7,430 bases of DNA from Acidobacteriaceae bacterium (GCA_030042915.1 JASHYS010000170.1:1-7430), one strand, 5' to 3'. Shown: positions 1-5,928, counted from the stretch's first letter. Notes: generated from the letters alone by a model not told the origin. A program made the numbers and translations.

Positions 1-2
1 GG

Positions 3-320
3 CGCAAGACGCGCCGCGAAGACCACGCGATCATCGTGGACCATTCAGGCGACGAGATCGACATGCTCGCGTCGGTCTCCGATGAGAGATCGTTTTCGAA
101 CCCGGCCAAGGAGCTCGACCGGAAGGTTTTGGGGCAGAGAATTCAGCAGGCGCTCGGCAAGCTCACACCACGAGAGCGCATGGTATTTGAGCTGAAGCAT
201 TATCAGGGGCTCCGCCTGCGTACCATCGGAGAGATGTTGAACACCACGGAAGAGACCGCCAAAAACACGCTTTTCAGGGCGACAAAGAAGCTGCGAAGCC
301 ACCTGGCGGATTCACGGTGA
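3..320 (+). CDS. ECF-type sigma-70 family RNA polymerase sigma factor, C-terminal part (5' end outside window)
   Basis: This is the last 105 residues of a sigma factor; the reading frame is open to the left edge, so the true start lies outside. The C-terminal half carries a region 4 helix-turn-helix: 'LGKLTPRERMVFELKHYQG' followed by 'LRTIGEMLNTTEETAKNTL' and a basic recognition-helix end 'RATKKLRSHL'. The LTPRER...F.L...G pattern is characteristic of ECF sigma region 4, which contacts the -35 promoter element. The opening residues RKTRRE are likely the basic end of region 2, and the Asp/Ser-rich stretch after them the flexible linker between regions 2 and 4. The next gene, 41 bases downstream, encodes a zinc-finger anti-sigma-like membrane protein, which fits a sigma/anti-sigma pair. 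The family call is secure; the regulon cannot be read from this window. Confidence 0.93.
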   Translation, partial: RKTRREDHAIIVDHSGDEIDMLASVSDERSFSNPAKELDRKVLGQRIQQALGKLTPRERMVFELKHYQGLRLRTIGEMLNTTEETAKNTLFRATKKLRSHLADSR

Positions 321-347
321 GCTTGGGATTGAAGGACTTTTGAGGCT

Positions 348-354
348 GGAAGGA
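348..354 (+). promoter_or_regulatory. Ribosome binding site for the anti-sigma-like gene
   Basis: GGAAGGA lies seven bases before the ATG at 362 and fixes that start. A similar GAAGGA occurs about 18 bases earlier but is too far away to serve it. Confidence 0.7.
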
Positions 355-361
355 CGTCAAC

Positions 362-1345
362 ATGAATTGCGAATTGGCACAGGAACGGATGGTGATGGCG
401 GCGTATGGGGAGCTGCCTGATGAATTGGCGCACGAGCTGGAGCGGCACGTGGCCGGCTGCGCAGATTGCCAAAGGGAGCGCGAGCAGGTGCGGGCACTCA
501 AGGTGCTGGCCGATGTGCACCCCGTTGCCGATCCGGCTCCGAATCTGGTGGCGCGCGCGCATCTGCGTCTGGATGAAGCACTGGACACCCTGCCGCCCAA
601 GCGCTGGTATGAGCGACTGGGCGAGCGCATTCTGAACAATTTTGCCAGTCTGCAGGCTGCTCCCGCAGCAGCTTTGCTTCTGCTGGTGGCCGGAGCTGGG
701 GCGGGCGTTCTGGGCGGCTACGAGTATGCGCAGGGCCGCTTTGCTCATGCTGCAACGCAAGCCTCCTCATCGGCGGGCCCGCAGGTTGAGACCGCTGCGG
801 CAATGCCCGGGCTGGCCGATATTGCCAACATCTCCAGCATCGTCCGTGAGCCGAACAGTGAGATCGTCAACGTCAGCTACAGCCAGCTCGTTCCGCGGCA
901 AGTCACGGGCTCGCTCGACGATCCCGGCATCCGTCAGTTGCTGATGCTGGCCACTGAGAATTCCGCGTCGCCGGGCGTGCACGACGACTCCGTCGCTCTG
1001 CTTGCCGCCGAGTGCCGCGCCGGCCACAGTTGCCAGCCCACCGGCATCCGCGAAGCCCTCATGGTGGCTCTGCGCCGCGACCGCAGCGCCAAGGTGCGCC
1101 AGAAGGCGCTTGAGGGGTTGGAGCCATACGTCGCCGACGATGAGCGGGTTCGCAATGCCGTGCTGCAATCGGTCTTGAACGACAGCGATCCAGCCGTCCG
1201 GATTGCTGCCATCGGTTTGCTGGAGCCTGTGGACGCCGACACCAGCGTCCAGCAGGTGCTTTATTCGGTTTCCAATTCGGATCAGAGTGCCCAGATCAGA
1301 AATGTTTCCCGGCAGGTTTTGAGCCGGGTTCCGGAAACGCAATAG
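362..1345 (+). CDS. Membrane anti-sigma-like protein: zinc-finger (zf-HC2/ZAS) N-terminus, one transmembrane helix, periplasmic HEAT repeats
   Basis: This 327-residue protein is probably the regulator of the adjacent sigma factor. Cys3 together with H29-x3-C33-x2-C36 matches the zinc-binding anti-sigma (ZAS) signature, which in this family wraps the sigma factor on the cytoplasmic side. An Ala/Leu-rich stretch at about 101-119 is a single transmembrane helix, placing the rest outside the inner membrane. Residues about 231-327 form HEAT-like helical pairs: 'DRSAKVRQKALEGLEPYV', 'DSDPAVRIAAIGLLEPV' and 'SDQSAQIRNVSRQVL' each carry the D-x-x-V/I-R turn. Two extra cytoplasmic-distal cysteines, C218 and C224, could form a disulfide. 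It starts 41 bases after the sigma gene, so the two are likely cotranscribed. Known: zf-HC2 proteins bind ECF sigma factors. Inferred: the HEAT region is the signal-sensing or partner-binding part, replacing the usual unstructured periplasmic domain. Confidence 0.85.
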   Translation: MNCELAQERMVMAAYGELPDELAHELERHVAGCADCQREREQVRALKVLADVHPVADPAPNLVARAHLRLDEALDTLPPKRWYERLGERILNNFASLQAAPAAALLLLVAGAGAGVLGGYEYAQGRFAHAATQASSSAGPQVETAAAMPGLADIANISSIVREPNSEIVNVSYSQLVPRQVTGSLDDPGIRQLLMLATENSASPGVHDDSVALLAAECRAGHSCQPTGIREALMVALRRDRSAKVRQKALEGLEPYVADDERVRNAVLQSVLNDSDPAVRIAAIGLLEPVDADTSVQQVLYSVSNSDQSAQIRNVSRQVLSRVPETQ

Positions 1346-1385
1346 TCGGCCTATCTTTCCGGCAACCGCGCCGTCTTTAGGAGCG

Positions 1386-1436
1386 TGGACCGGGGCCCCC
1401 GGCAAGCGATTTTGGCTTGCTGGGGTGATGGACCGG
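1386..1436 (+). repeat. Strong hairpin flanked by direct repeats in the leader of the PDZ gene
   Basis: Bases 1397-1407 (CCCCGGCAAGC) pair with 1415-1425 (GCTTGCTGGGG) over 11 bp with a single G-U wobble and a seven-base loop. A GGGGCCCC palindrome (1392-1399) overlaps its left arm. The octamer TGGACCGG flanks the structure as a direct repeat at 1386-1393 and 1429-1436. No T-tract follows, so it is not a standard intrinsic terminator. It lies 38 bases before the ATG of the PDZ gene and could act as a leader structure, or simply be a dispersed palindrome: its CCGGGG-C-CCCCGGC core recurs inside the M1-like gene at 5429-5442. The rest of the 118-base spacer 1346-1463 shows no convincing promoter. 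Confidence 0.65.
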
Positions 1437-1463
1437 TAAACGAAATACGCGGGAGAAGCAGCC

Positions 1464-2840
1464 ATGAAGCACCTTTTGAGGCCGTACGTTCAATTCCATC
1501 TCAACCTTGCCCTTGCCATCACCTTTGTATGCCTGATCGCGGCGCCGCGCGCTGTCCGTGCCCAGGCGCAGTTAATCATCCCTTTCCTTGAGGATCCCAA
1601 CCCCCTGCTGGCACACTCTGGTGCGGCTGGCTATCTGGGTGTCGAAGTTGCCGATGTCGACGCCGACAAGGCGCAGGCTCTCAAGCTCAAAGAAGTGCGC
1701 GGCGCCGTCATCACTCTTATCGATCACGACGCACCCGCCGGCCAAATCGGACTGAAAGTCAACGACGTCGTATTGGCAATCAACGGTCAGAACGTCGAAG
1801 GCGCCGAGGCGCTGCGCCGCATGCTGCGTGAGATTCCGCCCGGCCGCAAAATCAGCCTCGAAATCAGCCGCGATGGCAACATCCAGACGCTCGCCGCACA
1901 GCTTGTCGATCGTAAAGAAATGGAGCACGACGTTTGGAACAAGATTCTCAACGTCCAGCCGGGCCCCATCGCGCCCGCACCGCCTTCAGCCATGGGCGTC
2001 CTTGCCGGCGCCGATGCTCCTCCGCCCGGCGGCTGGCACATGTCGCTCTTCACCAGCACTCTCAACGTGGGTGCACTGGTTGAGCCGCTCACCTCGCAGA
2101 TGGCCGAGTATCTCGGCGTCGAGGGCGGTCTCATGGTCAAGCAAGTCGGCAAGAAGAGCGAGGCGGCAACGGCCGGACTTAAGGCCTTCGACGTGATTCT
2201 CAAGGTGGGGACTGATTCCATCGCCACGGTGGCCGACTGGGACCGCGCTCTGCGCTCCAACCAGGGCAAGCCCGTGCAGGTCACGATTCTGCGCGACAAG
2301 AAGCAGCAGACCCTCACGCTGCAAGTCGACTCCAAGCGCCACAGCGAAGTCGAGTTTGACGATCTGTTTCCCAATGGCGACGTTCCCATGATGGCCGACA
2401 TGGCGCCCGAGATGGACACCGATCTCGCTCAGGTGCTTGCGGCGCAAGCCCAGGCGCAAGCCGACGCCGCAGCCGCGCAGGCTGATGCCATGAACCACAC
2501 AGTTGACGGCCAGTTGCAAATGAGCCCTGAACAGATGGAGCAATTCCGCCAGCATATGGAGGAATTCAAGAAAAACTTCAGCCCCGGCACATTCAAGTTC
2601 GATTCTCAGCAAATGGAGCAGCTCCAGAAGCAATTCGAGGGACTGAAAAAGAACTTCAATCCCGACGCATTCACGTTCGATTCTCAGCAGATGGAGCAGC
2701 TGCGCCGGCAGATGGAAGAATTCAAGAAGAACTTCAACGACCAGCAGATGAAGCAGCTTCAGCAGCAGCTCCGGCAGCAGATGGAAGAGTTCCAGCGCCA
2801 GCTCGAAGAATGCCGTCAGGATTCCGGACACTTCGTTTAG
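1464..2840 (+). CDS. Secreted protein with two PDZ domains and a Gln-rich repeat/coiled-coil tail
   Basis: The 458-residue protein starts with a signal peptide (hydrophobic core about 13-27, likely cleavage after VRA near residue 33), so it acts in the periplasm or outside the cell. PDZ1 spans about 56-150: carboxylate-binding-loop-like GYLGV, then 'DAPAGQIGLKVNDVVLAING'. PDZ2 spans about 215-290: 'EYLGV', 'AATAGLKAFDVILKVG', 'VTILRDKKQQTLTLQV'. These are HtrA/DegP-type PDZ modules, but no trypsin-like catalytic domain is present, so this is not a protease itself. An Ala/Gln-rich linker (about 320-342) leads to a tail with three 26-residue-spaced repeats and a coiled coil ending in a lone Cys450. 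GGGAGAAG at 1451-1458 is the ribosome binding site. It follows the sigma/anti-sigma pair and is closed by a terminator. A role in binding exposed C-termini of misfolded envelope proteins is inference; its substrate is unknown. Confidence 0.88.
   Translation: MKHLLRPYVQFHLNLALAITFVCLIAAPRAVRAQAQLIIPFLEDPNPLLAHSGAAGYLGVEVADVDADKAQALKLKEVRGAVITLIDHDAPAGQIGLKVNDVVLAINGQNVEGAEALRRMLREIPPGRKISLEISRDGNIQTLAAQLVDRKEMEHDVWNKILNVQPGPIAPAPPSAMGVLAGADAPPPGGWHMSLFTSTLNVGALVEPLTSQMAEYLGVEGGLMVKQVGKKSEAATAGLKAFDVILKVGTDSIATVADWDRALRSNQGKPVQVTILRDKKQQTLTLQVDSKRHSEVEFDDLFPNGDVPMMADMAPEMDTDLAQVLAAQAQAQADAAAAQADAMNHTVDGQLQMSPEQMEQFRQHMEEFKKNFSPGTFKFDSQQMEQLQKQFEGLKKNFNPDAFTFDSQQMEQLRRQMEEFKKNFNDQQMKQLQQQLRQQMEEFQRQLEECRQDSGHFV
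2532..2744 (+). repeat. In-frame 78-bp coding repeat (26-residue units) in the PDZ protein tail
   Basis: Units begin at 2532, 2610 and 2688, exactly 78 bases apart. Each encodes Q-M-E-Q-x3-Q-x-E-x2-KKNF, and the first two continue with P-x2-F-x-FDSQ. The third unit is cut short after KKNFN and runs into a fourth, diverged QMKQLQQQ segment. The DNA copies are similar but not identical, so the expansion is not very recent. The heptad-like spacing of Met/Leu/Phe suggests amphipathic helices that may oligomerise. Confidence 0.85.
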
Positions 2841-2867
2841 CGCGGCGCGATCTTCACTCACCTACCT

Positions 2868-2897
2868 GGGCGCCGTTTGACGGCGCCCTTTGTGTTT
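2868..2897 (+). terminator. Intrinsic terminator after the PDZ gene
   Basis: GGGCGCCG (2868-2875) pairs perfectly with CGGCGCCC (2881-2888) around TTTGA, and the T/A ends of the loop can add a ninth pair. TTTGTGTTT follows at once (2889-2897). It begins 27 bases after the PDZ stop and ends 20 bases before the rlmB start, so it separates the two transcription units. Confidence 0.85.
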
Positions 2898-2904
2898 CGC
2901 GCCG

Positions 2905-2910
2905 TACACT
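2905..2910 (+). promoter_or_regulatory. Candidate -10 element (TACACT) for a leaderless rlmB transcript
   Basis: TACACT fits the TANNNT -10 pattern and ends seven bases before the rlmB ATG, the spacing at which transcription would begin at or next to the A of the ATG. No good Shine-Dalgarno sequence precedes that ATG, and the terminator just upstream means rlmB needs its own promoter. No -35 hexamer is seen at 17 bases; TTGACG at 2877 is 22 bases away and is part of the terminator stem-loop. Confidence 0.35.
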
Positions 2911-2917
2911 GAGATTG

Positions 2918-3745
2918 ATGGAAATTCTCTACGGCCTGCACCCGGTTGAGGAAGCACTCAAGGCCGGCAAGCGGCGCTTCGACCACGTCCTGGTGGCACG
3001 CGAACGCCGCGACGCGCGTCTTGAACGAATCATAGCCCAATGTCGCCAGGCCGGCGTTCGCGTCCTTGAGCAGACGCGCGATCAACTCACCCTCGCCTCC
3101 AAAACTCAGTCGCACCAGGGCGTGGTTGCGCTCGTTCATCCCCAGTCATTTCTTTCCCTCGAAGACCTTTTCGCGCCCGCCGCGAATCAAAACGCGGCGC
3201 GGCTGATCCTGGCGCTCGATGGCGTCGAAGATCCGCAAAATCTCGGCGCTCTGCTGCGCGTGGCCGATGGCGCCGGCGTCGACGGCGTAGTCCTTACCGA
3301 GCGCCGCGCCGCTCCCTTGAGCGCAGCCGCCGTGAAGGCCAGCGCCGGCGCGGCCGAGTACCTGCGCATCGCGCGCGTGGTCAATCTTGTGCGCGCCATC
3401 GAAGAACTGAAGCGCCACAATCTGTGGATCGCAGGTCTCGACGAACGGGGCGAGACGGACTACGACCAGTTCGACTTCACTGGCGATCTTGTCGTCGTTT
3501 TGGGCCGCGAGGGGGCAGGCCTTCACGATCTCGTCCGCCGCACCTGCGACCACCTGCTGCGCATTCCCATGGCCGGCGGCGTCAGCTCGCTCAATGTCTC
3601 GGCCGCTGGGGCCGTGGTCCTGTATGAGGCCGCTCGCCAGCGGCGGGCCAACCGTTCCGTGCCCGATCCTGTCGCCAAAGAACCGGCGAAAGGGTGGGAA
3701 CGCGCAAACGCCGAACCGAAAAAACGGAAAGGCCTCGGTTCATGA
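2918..3745 (+). CDS. rlmB: 23S rRNA (guanosine-2'-O-)-methyltransferase, RlmB/SpoU family
   Basis: The 275-residue protein belongs to the SPOUT/TrmH-type methyltransferases, which transfer a methyl group from S-adenosylmethionine to a ribose 2'-OH; RlmB modifies one guanosine in the peptidyl-transferase region of 23S rRNA. The N-terminal substrate-binding domain (about 1-75) opens with the hallmark 'LYGLHPVEEAL' and ends 'SHQGVVALV'. The knot-forming domain has motif 1 'DGVEDPQNLGALLRVADG' (101-118, Asn108), motif 2 'VLGREGAGL' (194-202, Glu198) and motif 3 'IPMAGGVSSLNVSAAGAVVLYE' in two parts around Ser224 and Asn226 (216-237). The start at 2918 is chosen because it matches the family N-terminus and lies just past a terminator; the frame is open back to 2810 but would run through that terminator. 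A basic 30-residue tail (about 243-275) exceeds the usual length. The stop overlaps the next start by ATGA. TrmH-family paralogues with other rRNA or tRNA targets cannot be excluded. Confidence 0.93.
   Translation: MEILYGLHPVEEALKAGKRRFDHVLVARERRDARLERIIAQCRQAGVRVLEQTRDQLTLASKTQSHQGVVALVHPQSFLSLEDLFAPAANQNAARLILALDGVEDPQNLGALLRVADGAGVDGVVLTERRAAPLSAAAVKASAGAAEYLRIARVVNLVRAIEELKRHNLWIAGLDERGETDYDQFDFTGDLVVVLGREGAGLHDLVRRTCDHLLRIPMAGGVSSLNVSAAGAVVLYEAARQRRANRSVPDPVAKEPAKGWERANAEPKKRKGLGS
3726..3732 (+). promoter_or_regulatory. Ribosome binding site deciding the M1-like gene start
   Basis: GGAAAGG lies nine bases before ATG 3742, inside the last codons of rlmB. It favours the ATGA-overlap start over the in-frame GTG at 3694 and suggests translational coupling. 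Confidence 0.5.
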
Positions 3746-5928
3746 CCTTGGCTCCTGCCAAATTCAATTTCGGGGGTCATCCTGACCGACCAAGCGCGAA
3801 GCGCGAGGGAGTCGAAGGATCTGCATTTGCCTTTCGCCACGCCCGCACAACAAGTCTCGTGGCCTTGGCCTCAATCACTTTTTCCGCTCTCGCCGCTGCG
3901 CAAAGCCCTCCCGCCGCGCCCCAGCAGTCACAACCCCACGGCACCGTCATCTTCTCCCGCTCCACCGACGAATCGGGCCAGACCACTACCATCGCCGGTC
4001 CCGCCGCGGGGCAAAGCACCGGCAAAGCTGTCACCGCGCCTACGGCTACCGACGACGAGCGCCAGGCCGTCGCCTTCACCGCCTTCGACATGGACGTGCA
4101 TCTGCGCACAGCCGAGCAGCAGTTCGCCGCACGCGCCCTGGTTACCGTTCGCAACGACGGCAAGTCGCCTCTGGCTCACATTCCGCTGCAAATCTCTTCG
4201 CAGCTCAACTGGGAGCGCATCCGCATTGCGGGCCGCGATGTGCCCTTCACCGTCGCTACGCTCAACTCCGACGTGGACCACACCGGCCAGCTCCACGAAG
4301 CCGCGGTTCCGCTCAAGGAGCCGCTCGCACCCGGCGCAACCCTCCAGCTCGACGTCACCTACTCCGGCGTCATCGCTCCTTCTGCGCAGCGCCTGATCGC
4401 CATCGGCACGCCCAGCGACCTCGCTCTCCACTCCGACTGGGATGCGATCGGCCTCGACTTCACCGGCCTGCGCGGCTTCGGCAACGTCGTGTGGTATCCC
4501 GCCTCCGCCGTTCCAGTCATCCTGGGCGACGGCGCGCGCGTCTTCGACGAGATGGGCGAGCACAAGCTGCGCATGTCTGCCGCGCACTTCCGCTTGCGCC
4601 TCACCATGGAATTTCCCCGCGACCACACGCCCACCGTGGCTCTCATCAATGGCCGTCCCGCGCCCCTTACCGTTACAGAACCCACCACGCCCGGCCCTGA
4701 AATTGCCGGCGTCGCCACGGCTTCGGTCGACGCACCCGAGCTCGGATTTGAAGCGCCCAGCCTCTTCCTCGCCGTGCGCACTCCCCACGCGGCAACGAAC
4801 ACCACGCTCTACACGTTGCCCGACTCTGAATCCGATCCTGCCGTCGAAGCCCCTCCTGCTGCCCAGCAGTCCCCCGAAAACGGTTCTTCGTCTCCAGCGT
4901 GGCAGGCCTGGGCCGATGCGGCCGCCAAGGTCACGCCATTTCTTCAGGGATGGCTCGGACAGCAACCGCGCTCACAGCTCACCATCCTCGATCTGCCCGA
5001 CTCCCAGGACGCGCCCTTCGAGACCGGTGCGCTTCTCGTTACCGCCATTCGCGCGGCCCCGCCCGATCAGCTCGAAGGCATCCTCGTGCACGCGCTCACC
5101 CAAGCGTGGATGTCGTCGCCGCGCGCATGGCTCAACGAGAGTGTCGCCGACTTCATGGGAACTTTGTGGCTTGAAAAACAGTCGGGCCGCGAAAAGGCTC
5201 TTGAAGCCCTCGAGTCGGGCCGCACCGCGCTCGCGCTGGCTGAGCCATCAAGCCCCGGCGAAAGCCCCGGCCAGCCGCTCGCTCAGGCCATCGCGCCGGC
5301 TTACTACCGCACCAAAGCCGCCTACGTTTTCTGGATGCTGCGCGATCTGGCCGGCGATCCCGCGCTCTCGGCTGCTCTACGCGCCTACGATCCGCAGCAG
5401 GATGCCGCCCTCGGTCTCGGCCCGATACCCGGGGTCCCCGGCGACAGGTCCTCGTCGCCGCGGGGGGCCTCAGGCCCAGGTTCCTTCGAAAAGCTGCTCA
5501 ACCAGGCCGACCCGAGCGACGATCTTTCCTGGTTTTTCTCCGATTGGATCGATTCCGACAAGGACCTGCCCGACATCGCCATCGACAACGTCTACGTCAC
5601 TCCAGCCGCGGTTCCCGGAACTGCCCCCACGCCTCATAAAGCCCCGCCAGCGGGTAATTCGACCGAAAGCCCCACCACCGCCGGACCTGACGAAAACAGT
5701 TGGCTCGTCGCCGTCGATTTGTCCAACTCCGGCTACGCGGCAGCCGAGATTCCCGTCACCGTGCGCAACGCGCTCACGTCGGTCACTCAGCGCGTTCTCG
5801 TTCCCGCGCGCAGCAAGGCCACGGTGCGCATTCTCATCCAGGGCAAACCGGCCGAAGTGCAGGCCAACGACGGCACCGTGCCGGAGACGGAGGCCAGCGT
5901 GCATATCCGCAAGCTTTCCGTTCCCTAA
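3742..5928 (+). CDS. Secreted M1-aminopeptidase-like protein with a degenerate active site
   Basis: The 728-residue product has a delayed signal peptide: hydrophobic core at about 38-53 ending ALAAA-QS, preceded by a 36-residue stretch partly encoded by a palindromic repeat. Residues about 115-320 resemble the M1 N-terminal beta-saddle, including 'NVVWYPASAVPV' near 249-260. The region equivalent to the catalytic domain is recognisable but altered: the HELAHQW equivalent is HALTQAW (H450, Q454), so the general-base Glu and second zinc His are missing; the WLNE motif is kept (Glu466) but only 16 residues from His450 rather than 23; the GAMEN position reads APFETG (424-429). A Tyr pair (521-522) in YYRTKAAYVFWMLRDL matches the usual M1 Tyr region. 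'DLSWFFSDWI' (about 594-603) and a C-terminal beta domain follow. Likely a non-catalytic secreted paralogue that binds peptides or proteins; activity cannot be excluded. It shares a transcript with rlmB, with no obvious functional link. Confidence 0.75.
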   Translation: MTLAPAKFNFGGHPDRPSAKREGVEGSAFAFRHARTTSLVALASITFSALAAAQSPPAAPQQSQPHGTVIFSRSTDESGQTTTIAGPAAGQSTGKAVTAPTATDDERQAVAFTAFDMDVHLRTAEQQFAARALVTVRNDGKSPLAHIPLQISSQLNWERIRIAGRDVPFTVATLNSDVDHTGQLHEAAVPLKEPLAPGATLQLDVTYSGVIAPSAQRLIAIGTPSDLALHSDWDAIGLDFTGLRGFGNVVWYPASAVPVILGDGARVFDEMGEHKLRMSAAHFRLRLTMEFPRDHTPTVALINGRPAPLTVTEPTTPGPEIAGVATASVDAPELGFEAPSLFLAVRTPHAATNTTLYTLPDSESDPAVEAPPAAQQSPENGSSSPAWQAWADAAAKVTPFLQGWLGQQPRSQLTILDLPDSQDAPFETGALLVTAIRAAPPDQLEGILVHALTQAWMSSPRAWLNESVADFMGTLWLEKQSGREKALEALESGRTALALAEPSSPGESPGQPLAQAIAPAYYRTKAAYVFWMLRDLAGDPALSAALRAYDPQQDAALGLGPIPGVPGDRSSSPRGASGPGSFEKLLNQADPSDDLSWFFSDWIDSDKDLPDIAIDNVYVTPAAVPGTAPTPHKAPPAGNSTESPTTAGPDENSWLVAVDLSNSGYAAAEIPVTVRNALTSVTQRVLVPARSKATVRILIQGKPAEVQANDGTVPETEASVHIRKLSVP
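3772..3837 (+). repeat. Dispersed palindromic element inside the 5' end of the M1-like gene
   Basis: The stretch reads GGGGGTCATCCTGACCGAC, then GCGC-GAA-GCGC, then GAGTCGAAGGATCTGC and a short tail. It folds as nested arms: ATCCT (3779-3783) with AGGAT (3816-3820), CGAC (3787-3790) with GTCG (3811-3814), and inner GCGC arms (3794-3797 with 3801-3804) around GAA. The 'TCATCCTGA...GTCGAAGGATCTG' style is, from memory, a common intergenic repeat in Acidobacteriota genomes. Here it is translated in frame as residues about 11-32, ahead of the signal-peptide core. Confidence 0.65.
5429..5477 (+). repeat. Palindromic element inserted in frame in the M1-like gene
   Basis: CCCC-GGCGAC (5436-5445) pairs with GTCGCC-GC-GGGG (5454-5465) with a two-base bulge and an eight-base loop, followed by GGGCC-TCA-GGCCC (5465-5477). 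The left core, 5429-5442, matches 1390-1403 at 13 of 14 bases, and both elements run 36-37 bases from CCGGGG to the closing GGGG. It encodes a Gly/Pro/Ser-rich linker (residues about 560-580, GPIPGVPGDRSSSPRGASG) between the helical segment after the active site and the FEKLL...WFF segment. Confidence 0.6.

Noticed and set aside
36..320. GTG at 36 as the start of the sigma factor
   Set aside because: The frame is open to the left edge and the preceding residues (RKTRRE...) look like the end of sigma region 2; region 2 would be missing from a 94-residue protein.
1334..1376. GGAAAC/GGCAAC followed by GTC as an ECF-type promoter for the PDZ gene
   Set aside because: The spacing between the two half-sites is about 6-7 bases, far below the roughly 16 needed for ECF promoters.
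1986..2861. 291-codon antisense open frame under the PDZ gene
   Set aside because: The Leu/His-rich composition is the mirror of the Gln/Lys-rich repeats on the coding strand; no start signals or domains.
2877..2882. TTGACG as a -35 box for rlmB
   Set aside because: It is part of the terminator loop and stem, and is 22 bases from the only -10 candidate, outside the normal 16-18 range.
2810..2917. Upstream in-frame start for rlmB
   Set aside because: It would overlap the PDZ gene, translate through the intrinsic terminator and add 36 residues before the conserved MEILYGLHPVEEAL family N-terminus.
3694..3741. GTG at 3694 as the start of the M1-like gene
   Set aside because: It adds 16 charged residues within rlmB and moves the signal peptide further from the N-terminus; ATG 3742 has a ribosome binding site and a classic ATGA overlap.
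3928..4965. 345-codon antisense open frame under the M1-like gene
   Set aside because: Gly/Arg-rich shadow translation without domain signal; the plus strand has a clear family match throughout.
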